Of a stretch of DNA of 64,000 nucleotides, positions 56,405 to 64,000 are shown piece by piece. The position numbers were made by a program, and so were the translations under genes. The notes under the pieces are model-generated. The model was not told where the DNA came from. It worked only from the letters and a program-made list of their open reading frames with translations, and ran no database searches. This DNA comes from Eunapius fragilis (Eukaryota; Porifera; Demospongiae; Spongillida; Spongillidae). Position 1 is the first letter of the stretch. Every line of letters begins with the position of its first letter. The stretch spans positions 7,742,167 to 7,806,166 of the forward strand of contig OY811974.1 of the NCBI GenBank assembly GCA_963681505.1, given 5' to 3'.

Positions 56405-56543
56405 CTCTGTGACCTCCATCCCTACGTCACAGGGAATAGTGGCGAGACCATTCAGAGACAGATACAGTACTGATCACAGCAACAGAGAGGTGGAGCAGTG
56501 TACAAAGAAACTCTCATGGCCTCCTCCAGGACTGGATAACTAA
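56405..56543 (+). other. Exon-like stretch, possible alternative NOS 3' end
   Basis: After a pyrimidine-rich CTTTTAAG acceptor, one frame reads SVTSIPTSQGIVARPFRDRY then STDHSNREVEQCTKKL and stops at PPGLDN. A second frame, LCDLHPYVTGNSGETIQRQI, fits phase 0 from the possible internal donor near 55380. Neither is proven; no independent homology was recognised. Confidence 0.3.
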
Positions 56544-56886
56544 GGGTATATAGATAGACTGTGTTCATGTTTCATATGATTAGATGCATGCACTTATAAA
56601 CCGCCTACGGTGATTCGCGACATTTCATTTGTAAATAAGTAATGAGTAGTTCGCACACAGTTAACTAGTATGTATACTTTACCATTTATAAGTTAACCCT
56701 TGAAGTGCGGAAGGCCCTTTATGTGCCCATGCAACAACTATGATGTCATATAGTTGCGAGTTACCCGTAACTGCCTAGTTTCACCGTTTGCAGCAGTCAC
56801 TCAGAGCTGTGCATACAATACGTTGGAAAGATTACTAATAAATGGCCTATCAGCTGGAGCTAGATAAATTAGTATACATCAACTTG

Positions 56887-57080
56887 CGGTTTTTCTTTGG
56901 AACTGTGTGCTTGCATGCAGGCGCTGCAATGGAAACTAATATTTCTCTATTCTCAGTACATGTACTCATATTGCTTCCACTGAAGCCCTGCATGCAGTAC
57001 ACCGCACACTGCCACACAGTTCCAAAGAAAAACCACAGAGGGTAGTCTCGTACCCAGACCACGATGACGTCCGTCATAAG
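56887..57080. repeat. Hairpin followed by a MITE end
   Basis: GGTTTTTCTTTGGAACTGTG near 56887 recurs in reverse complement near 57014-57042, with CTTGCATGCAGG/CCTGCATGCAG inside, giving a hairpin of about 155 bp. It is followed at 57043 by TAGTCTCGTACCCAGACC, the terminal sequence of the MITE at 62361-62495. Confidence 0.65.
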
Positions 57081-57639
57081 TCCCTTATTTATGCTGTTCT
57101 ACCGTTTGCGTTTGACCACCTGCAGTGTTGCATATTACTTTAAAACCTACTCCCTTTCTCTCTTACACACACAGACACACAGACAATTGGTTCATGCACA
57201 TCACCATCCTTGGCGCATAGGCACCTGCTCACCTATTTGTGATATCACTCTTATGACAGCTGTCACATTATCAGCAATGCCAACAAGTGGTGTTAGCCGC
57301 TGCCCGTACATAATTACTTCTATGGCACAGTCACACAAAGGAGATGAATTATATTAAGATAGCTGGCTTTTACATTTACAATCAGTGCACTCACAGTTCT
57401 ATGCACAACATTTTTAACGAAAGGGGGGGGGGGGGGGGGGGGAGAACCTGCAAGTGAGGCAAACAAGGCCTTCAAAGTTTTGGCCCAAACAGAAAAGGAC
57501 TTATAAAACGTGACAAAACCACTAAACGGCATTTAAATGCTGAAACGGAGGGACAAGTTGTTTTCTATACCCCCCTAAATGGTGTCCGATCACGGAGCAC
57601 GCAGGATAGTAGGCATTACCTGGTTCTTTCTCTTTTTTT
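57081..57639. other. Intergenic with a G-run
   Basis: A run of 20 G lies at 57423-57442. No gene recognised. Confidence 0.45.
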
Positions 57640-57800
57640 TTGTAGAAAAGTACACCATTATTCAATTCAAATCTCTTACATGTAGCTTTCGTCTGATATT
57701 CCTCTTGTGACTTAGAGTACAGCTATCCGGGTACTTTCCATCTTTCAGATATTGAAACACGTCGTGGACTAAGTAGTCTACAGACTCTTCTGTTTCGTCA
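57640..57800 (-). mobile_element. Integrase fragment of an LTR-type element
   Basis: The minus strand encodes DYLVHDVFQYLKDGKYPDSC then KRNIRRKL. This resembles the stretch that precedes the integrase zinc finger (YLxxGxYPxGxxxxxKRxIRRKA) in Gypsy-like and domesticated GIN/KRBA2-type integrases. Only this short piece is present, so it is a fossil remnant. Confidence 0.45.
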
Positions 57801-57839
57801 AAACTCATCTCACACACTCGCACGTGGCTAATTGAATGC

Positions 57840-59350
57840 GGAAAATACACAGACTTTTTTTCCGGGCACGGACCAATTTTCCATGAAAATTTTGGTCCGG
57901 GCGGACCAAATATTTAGGCAGACCAAAATTTCCGTGACAGATTTTTGCAGCTTTCAAGATAGCATGAAATAGCATTTCCTTAATCAAGAGCTATCCATCC
58001 ATAATACAAAATAAAATAATAAATAAATATCTTTTGTCACATTTTTCATCTGTTATGGTTGCAGCTCCTCTGTGACATGCTCTTCTTACTCAGTCTGTTT
58101 TCTTCATAGTACTGTATTTGCATGCCAGTTAGTAACAGAGATAAGTGTTAGAATTGTGCACCTCAGTGTTACCAAACCCACATCCAGACACATCAAAATC
58201 TTTCTCACAGACACATTAAAGTCCCATACTATTCGTCAATGTATAGCCCTAATTCGATGCATCTGAAATTTCAGACCTGTCAAATCTATTGAAACAAAGC
58301 AGTTGTAACCACAATGCATAGAGGGTTATAACTGTACATCTCAGTGCTGCCATATCCATATTTGAAATTTCAGACTCATCAAATTTTTTCTCCCTGACTC
58401 ATCATAATCCCCTACTATTAATCAATGTAAAGCCCTAATTTGATCTATTTGAAATTTTAGACCTGAAAGTGAAAGTCAAATCTAAACAAAAGCAGTTGTT
58501 ACAATGATGCAAACAAGTTAGGTTTATATGAATGTTTAATATATAACCTTTTGCTGAATGCTTGTAATTTTTGTACAAAGGTAAATATTACATTTAATGC
58601 ATTAACAGTGCAATGTGCATTAACAATTCAAATGCATATTTCAAAGGACAATAATAATATATCATGAATGAATTTCTAATTTTAAGTTTACCTTTAACGT
58701 TCAAAACTTCTTTCAGTAAATTGACATTAACATTTACTCATCGCAATCCAAAGGCTTGTACCTGCAATATTCTTACAGATAATTACTAAGTACAATGTTA
58801 CATCTTGCATAAATTCAACACACTCTTTAACTTCTGAGCAATATTTTGGTGCATCCTATGTGACTTGGAAAGAGTTATTCTATTCATCACAATGCAGTTC
58901 TAAGACTTGTGGATTGTAATCAACTGAGGTTGTGATTTAACAACCCAAGGTTTCCATGTACCATGGTAAGTTCCAGTCCACCATTCCACAATTACTTCAT
59001 TATCTGTCACTATTCACATTTTTGCAATTTGAGGCAATTCGTCCTAGTATTGTTGTACAATGCCTCCATCATTAGAAGTCGAAGCTTTTTCAACAGTGGC
59101 AACATTCACAGAAATGTTGCTGCAGGTGGCGCTTCATTATCCTAATAAATATATTAGTAGGTCATAAATAGTAATTATTTTTCCATGTTTGATGTGTAAC
59201 TTAAATTTCATATTTAAAACTATCAGTAGTTATAGGAATTCGTTTCAAATAATATGTTTACTAGCTTAAAGTGCAACTAGTATCGTGAATAATAGCTGCA
59301 CAGAATAATTGTATTAGTATTTGTAGTTTGCTTCATTATTAATGCTAACC
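57840..59350. other. Intergenic, AT-rich, with a tandem duplication
   Basis: 57870-57910 shares TGAAAATTTTGGT and GGGCGGACC with 18818-18870. Two to three diverged copies of a roughly 190-bp unit containing ACTATTAATCAATGTAAAGC and TGAAATTTCAGACCTG lie at about 58140-58480. No gene recognised. Confidence 0.5.
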
Positions 59351-59352
59351 TG

Positions 59353-60287
59353 AACATTATGTTCCAATCTTTTCTTTACTGCTGCGGGCTTGTTGGCTTT
59401 GTTTCTCCTAGATACAATATATACCTGAGAATATCATTATAATGGAATACTGTATATTATTTTAAATATTTACTTTGACTTACGTCCGGAATATCATTAA
59501 TAGTATGTTTGTGATGTTCAATCAACTTTGATAGCAGAAGTGAACTTTCAGGTAGTGTTAGAGTTTTATGCTCTTTAACCATGCATACAATGTCCAATAA
59601 ACCCAATGTTTCTTCCTCTTCTATAGACTCAGCGTTAAAACTGCATGTACCATTCAACTCTTCAAGGAATGATAACCACCATTTCTTATGCATTTCTTCA
59701 AGGCACAAGTACTTTGGTAAGGCAGCAGTAAGAGCTTCTATATCCAGTTTAGCAGAACAAGGTTTAACAAGAAGGGGAATGCTGCTTGGGATCATCTACA
59801 GGACAAAAATTTCATCAATGTGAACAATGATGTTTTATTTCCGTTATGCTATAATGTGCTGCATTATCACTTGAATATCAATGAACATTCACCTTTAGCA
59901 GCTTCAAACCAAGTTGGTTCCCACTCGGCTTCCAACTGTCATTAGTCCAGTGCTTTTACTTCATTTCTGCATGCCTGTCAATATTTCTGTCGAATCTAGA
60001 CATGTGTAGAATTGAGTGGTTGTGCAGTTCCTCTGTTTGAGGCAAAAACCACGATTTAACATCTGCCATTTTTTAACTAACTGCCTCCATGAGCATTTTA
60101 TTTGAATTTTTGCATCCAGAAAGTAAATCTATTTAAAAATATATATTTGTGCACATTTTCATAACAATTTAAATCCTTCTTACCAGGAACAATAAGTGCA
60201 TTGTTTTTTTAACCTCTTTCCGATGTTTCCAAATACAGCATCAATGTCTTCATGGGTGTGCCCAACCATGAGAAAACCGAGTTCTAT
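59353..60287 (-). pseudogene. Transposon-derived gene remnant with GHTHEDID motif
   Basis: An exon at 60184-60287 encodes IELGFLMVGHTHEDIDAVFG then NIGKRLKKQ, the signature of a domain (DUF7869-type) found in transposon-linked proteins. Downstream lie ADVKSWFLPQTEELHNHS (about 59960-60070) and DSWKPSGNQLGLKLLK (about 59893-59945), which follow the same order as the family C-terminal part. In-frame stops separate these, so the copy is decayed. An open stretch at 59486-59795 (ALPKYLCLEEMHKKWWLSF) with a GTAAGT donor may be a further exon. No neighbouring nuclease or terminal repeat was identified. Confidence 0.5.
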
Positions 60288-60949
60288 CTGTGTGAGGTCA
60301 AAAGGATTATTAGTACTTCAAAGCCAGTAAAGGCAATGTTGCATGTAGCTCCTTATTTCACCCAATTACCTCTTCAAATACCTGTAGTTCTACTAACAAT
60401 GAAAGAAACGACAGCATACAACAGTTCTTATTTATTGTCAAGTCATATGTATAAATGTTTTGGAATAGGCCGAGACAAGCAGGACTGCGTCTTGAAGTGT
60501 GATTGTACAACCTAATTACATTAAGAAAACGTCGCACGATACCTTTTGTCAAAACTAATCGCGTGCTATTTATTTAATGATTGCAGTGTGCAATGTCATG
60601 TTAAAGCACCTGCAGCGCTTATTTTAAATTCGCTTAAAAGCTTTCATTGAATCTATACCAATTTCTTAACCTCCTCAGGCCGCCTAAGCAATATCAGGCC
60701 AGAGATAATATTTTCTCTGATCAGGCTATTAAGGACATAAAATGCATAAAATGCATTTGACATATTCGCTGAGTTGCGAAAATCAATGGAAAAGCGATGG
60801 CTCCTGCATGCAAGCATATAGATATAGAATTACGCAACATCAACATGCGGGTTGATACTAGTCGTAAGCGAATCCGAGAGAAGCAAAATATAATTTGCTT
60901 CAGTTATATTGGGACACATTGCACGATTATGTAATATACAGATATATCT
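60288..60949. other. Intergenic, nothing recognised
   Basis: AT-rich. Upstream exons of the transposon-derived remnant were looked for on the minus strand and not found. Confidence 0.4.
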
Positions 60950-61130
60950 ATGTCTAGACAATACAAGAACAGCTCCTTTTACTCCGGCCCCCAGTACTTC
61001 CACCAAAAGACTACACCATATGTGTATGCTTTGCAGCTTGCCAGGGTCGAGCGGGGCGTGGCTGACGGTGCGGCAAAGGTGGCTCTGGACACTGCAAAGG
61101 AGGCGCTAGTTGTGTACATACTCTTTAGCC
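60950..61130 (+). other. Exon-like open stretch, unassigned
   Basis: A plus-strand frame starting at ATG reads MSRQYKNSSFYSGPQYFHQK, then TTPYVYALQLARVERGVADG and AAKVALDTAKEAL. The composition is protein-like, and it stops being plausible at the MITE boundary at 61135. No family recognised and no splice partner identified. Confidence 0.3.
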
Positions 61131-61134
61131 TCGT

Positions 61135-61228
61135 CCCCAGGCCCTATTTTGATATTAAAGTTAGCTGGACAAAAAATATTTTGTCCCGCTAACTTTAACA
61201 TCAAAATAGGGCCTGGGGACGAGGCTAA
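61135..61228. repeat. Hairpin MITE, 94 bp
   Basis: Arms TTAGCCTCGTCCCCAGGCCC and CTATTTTGAT, with a matching reverse complement ending GGGGACGAGGCTAA. The inner GTTAGC and AAAGTTAGC blocks also pair. The ends resemble those of the MITE at 62361 (TTAGTCTCGTACCCAGACC), so both are probably mobilised by the same transposase. Confidence 0.85.
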
Positions 61229-61249
61229 TAGCTTTTGAACAAGGACACA

Positions 61250-61735
61250 GCCATTGATGGTGGACAGAGCTGATCATCATGTGAGGGGTGACAATCAGGT
61301 AAAGGTTGACCATCAGGTGAGCGGTGACCATCATGTGAAGGAGGACCATCATTTAAGAGGTGATCATAAGATGAGTGGGTGACCATCAGGTAAGGGGTGG
61401 CCATCAGGTGAGGGGTGACCATCAAGTAAGGGGTGGCCATCAGGTGAGGGGTTAACGATGGCCATCTGGTCACCACCAGGTGAGGGGTGAACATCATGTG
61501 AGGGTGACCATCAGGTAGGGGTACAAGGTGTGGGGGGTCATCCAGTAAGGGAACCATCAGTTGAAGGGATGACCGTCAGGTGAGGGATAACCATCTGGTG
61601 ATGAGTGGCCATCAGGTGAGGGGTGACATAAGGTGAAAGGTGATCTGAGGGTAACCATCAGGTAAGGGTTGCTGCTATCAGATGTAAGGGGCCATCAGAT
61701 GAGGTGAATTAACGGATGACCATCTGGCCACTTGG
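61250..61735. repeat. Tandem array of GACCATCAGGTGAGGGGT units
   Basis: About 480 bp of imperfect 17-20 bp units (variants ATCATGTGAG, ATCAAGTAAGG, CCATCTGGT). Some pairs form longer units of about 40 bp. Reading frames here are repeat by-products. Confidence 0.9.
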
Positions 61736-61954
61736 ACTATAACCAAAGGCATGTGCTGGGGGCGAGACGAGCAATGGGCAGATCAATGTCGGGGGCGCGG
61801 TGGGCGAGGTACCCCTCCCACCCCGAGCATGCAAGAGGTGCGGTGTACGCACTCCCATAAGACGGGAGGGGGGTTGGGGAGGGGGGGGGGGGGGGGGGAG
61901 GGGAAAGCGGGGACCCCGAAGCTGTGAATTTTTTCAGCGGTTCATAAGTCGTTG
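61736..61954. other. Intergenic with a G-run
   Basis: GC-rich sequence with a G-tract at 61880-61898 separating the tandem array from repeat family D. Confidence 0.5.
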
Positions 61955-62282
61955 TATCGGAAGTTTCGTTAGAAACTTCCATATAGGATTTGACCCCGAC
62001 TATGAATGGCATTAAAAAAACGCGACCCGTCTGTAACAACACTCCCGACGATCGGATCGTGTAGCTTGTTTTAGCAATCGATCTAGAAGTCAAAAATGAG
62101 TAGTTTCGTTTTTGTTTCATGTCGCTGAACCGCGTGGTTGTTGAGAACAAGAGTGTACTGCCCGTCCTCGTACCCAGTCTCGGAACAAGGGGCGGGTCGT
62201 CTTCTCATTCTTCTTCTCCTTCTTGGCAACGCATAACTCAGGACAGGAACATTTCTAAGCGATGAAAATTTCACCAATAGCT
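61955..62282 (+). repeat. Dispersed repeat family D, copy 2
   Basis: Matches 26523-26850 in the same orientation. See that entry for shared blocks. Confidence 0.7.
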
Positions 62283-62360
62283 TCAGAATCGGCTGGAGGA
62301 CTCGCTTTTATATAATATAATACTTTGATAAACAATCGACTATCAGCCTCCTATGTCTTG

Positions 62361-62495
62361 TTAGTCTCGTACCCAGACCGTCTATGACGTAAGCGATTAT
62401 CGCTGTAAACACTACGTCCATACGTATGGACGTAGTGATTATACTGTTTACAGCGATAATCGCTTACGTCATAGACGGTCTGGGTACGAGACTAA
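62361..62495. repeat. Hairpin MITE, 135 bp, with 7-bp target duplication
   Basis: Perfect 51-bp inverted arms begin TTAGTCTCGTACCCAGACCG. The centre holds a second perfect palindrome, CTACGTCCATAC and its complement. The element is flanked by TGTCTTG at 62354-62360 and 62496-62502, a clean 7-bp target-site duplication. Perfect arms and a perfect duplication mean a recent insertion. Confidence 0.93.
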
Positions 62496-62537
62496 TGTCT
62501 TGTATAATTAAATGGGTATGAAAAAAAAATAAAGAAA

Positions 62538-62823
62538 ACAAGTAAATAAAAACATTCTCTACGAGAAAGTTGGTGGGATATAGGATTTGATTATGACATT
62601 GGTGGTGTAAAAAGCAAGGAAACAAGGTCTTATCAGAAGGGAAAATGTCATAGTCCTATATTTAGCACATTTCTAGGGCATGTGTTGTTTGTGTGCTAAA
62701 TATAGGACTATGACATTTTCCCTTCTGATAAGACCTTGTTTCCTTGCTTTTTACACCACCAATGTCATAATCAAATCCTATATCCCACCAACTTTCTCGT
62801 AGAGAATGTTTTTATTTACTTGT
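62538..62823. repeat. Palindromic MITE family A, youngest copy, 286 bp
   Basis: Two 131-bp arms (62538-62668 and 62693-62823) are exact reverse complements by eye, around a 24-bp loop. Termini are ACAAGTAAATAAAAACATTC and its complement. Related copies are at 2475, 23485, 24896, 26957 and 36146. No coding capacity; a full-length partner was not seen. Confidence 0.93.
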
Positions 62824-63164
62824 AACTATAGCACAGATCTTGCGCGATCCTACATAATTAATGACGTGGATGGCACATGCCCCGAGTGTGGAGCTGAGTT
62901 AGATGTACACCAGCGTAACATTGCAGGCCAAGGGCAAAATTTTGAAGCCATGCGATCGCGGCGTCAATTATCAAAAGTATAGCTTTTTGGGGATGTGACC
63001 ATATACACCTTAGCTTTGAAACATTATTAATTCTTCCGGCTTCAGTTTGTTTCGTGGAAATGTATGTAACTGCGGTTAACCGCGGCAACTCTGCATGTAC
63101 AAATTCGCGGCGTCAAAATTGGTGCTTGCTAATTACTCTCAGTTGGAATTTTTCCAATCACACT

Positions 63165-63605
63165 AATACTATGACCACATTACAGGGGGGACTCGTTGCC
63201 TCTCCACCTCTGCCTACTTCTTACCTTCATTATATGAGGCTATATGTACCGCACACGCTAACTTCCAGTCATAATAACAGCTTCAACCTTGCTTTGTTAC
63301 CTTGATGTTAACTTTGAATGATGCAATACACAGTACACTGTTCCTGAACCAAGAGAACACGAGTGCACGTGTATATCATCAAGCAAGTGAACACTTGAGC
63401 TAAAATTGAAGTCCGGAACAGTGTTTTGAATAGTGCATCATTCAAAGTTTCCTTCTTTGAGTTGGGTACTCAGTTGTGTCCATCCCTCCATCAAGGCAAC
63501 AAAGCAAGGTCGAAGCTCGTATTGTGACTGGAAGTTAGGAAGCAGGTATTAGCTATTGGTACACATAGTCTCGTATAATGAAGGTACATAAGAAGTAGGC
63601 AATAG
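63165..63605. repeat. Large inverted repeat, about 440 bp
   Basis: 63165-63330 recurs in reverse complement at about 63440-63605 (GCCTACTTCTTACCTTCATT, CTAACTTCCAGTCA, GCTTTGTTACCTTGATG, TTTGAATGATGCA), with about 80 percent identity by eye. The centre contains a small AAGTGAACACTTGA palindrome. Confidence 0.75.
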
Positions 63606-64000
63606 TTTGAAAAAAGGGGCGGATTACGAAGCACTACACAACGTTTTCAGCCAATGAATGTCAAAAGAGGTACTGAAGCCAGCATTATTATATCAACTGA
63701 CAGTTATTATAAAGGTGCAGAATGTTGCGTATTTTCTCCATCTGCGTGGTGCGAAAAGTCTCCATTTGCGAATCCCCCTGTAATGCACTAAGCCTTGGTT
63801 GAACCACAAACCGCAACCATGTTTACCGCAAACAGGGACCTTGTTGATTACGTTTCGTGTACAGCTGGTTATAATATCTGTTACTAATTCAATAATTCTA
63901 GATCTGGGGCGTAGGGCCTAGTTTCTATGCGTTCAATGCGAGCAGACCGCCTGAAGATATGGCGTGCTCTTTTTTGTTTTTGTACTTTATCTTCCTTTTG
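63606..64000. other. Intergenic, nothing recognised
   Basis: No gene or repeat was recognised up to the window end. Confidence 0.4.

Overview
This window looks like nuclear DNA from an animal, most likely an early-branching one such as a demosponge; that placement is inference. It contains two animal signalling genes split by short introns with GT-AG borders: a P2X purinergic receptor on the minus strand and the reductase half of a nitric oxide synthase (NOS) on the plus strand. The rest is AT-rich sequence packed with hairpin-type miniature transposons (MITEs), retroelement fossils, minisatellites, CA/TG repeats and runs of G or C. No bacterial gene organisation, rRNA, tRNA or CRISPR array was seen.

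Layout. 1-2848: 3' flank of the receptor gene, with a MITE and a transposase fragment. 2934-25731: P2X receptor, nine exons recovered on the minus strand with all internal splice phases agreeing; the first coding exon is missing. Its large introns hold a nearly complete Ty3/Gypsy element with tiny 72-bp LTRs (4050-8444), a heavily decayed Gypsy copy (9150-12030), a rearranged Gypsy copy (about 15500-18250) and several LINE fragments. 25800-32500: repeats plus one unassigned open exon-like stretch. 32587-34333: an unrecognised acidic, multi-exon gene on the minus strand. 34400-49100: a repeat-dominated 15 kb including a CA repeat, a head-to-head array near 39.4-40.2 kb, a 27-bp minisatellite at 42.2-43.1 kb, roughly 150-bp duplications at 43.2-45 kb and a three-armed foldback at 47.9-48.8 kb. 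49133-55571: NOS from the FMN domain to the C terminus, 15 exons. 55572-64000: decayed transposon genes, hairpin MITEs and a TCA-rich tandem array.

The two recognised genes act in extracellular ATP and nitric oxide signalling. Nothing in the sequence shows that they are co-regulated; they lie on opposite strands with about 23 kb of repeats and an unknown gene between them. The most unusual coding observations are the multi-spanning, cysteine-rich C-terminal region of the P2X receptor, an insertion of about 60 residues in the NADPH-binding part of NOS, a long NOS C-terminal tail and a probable GC-AG intron.
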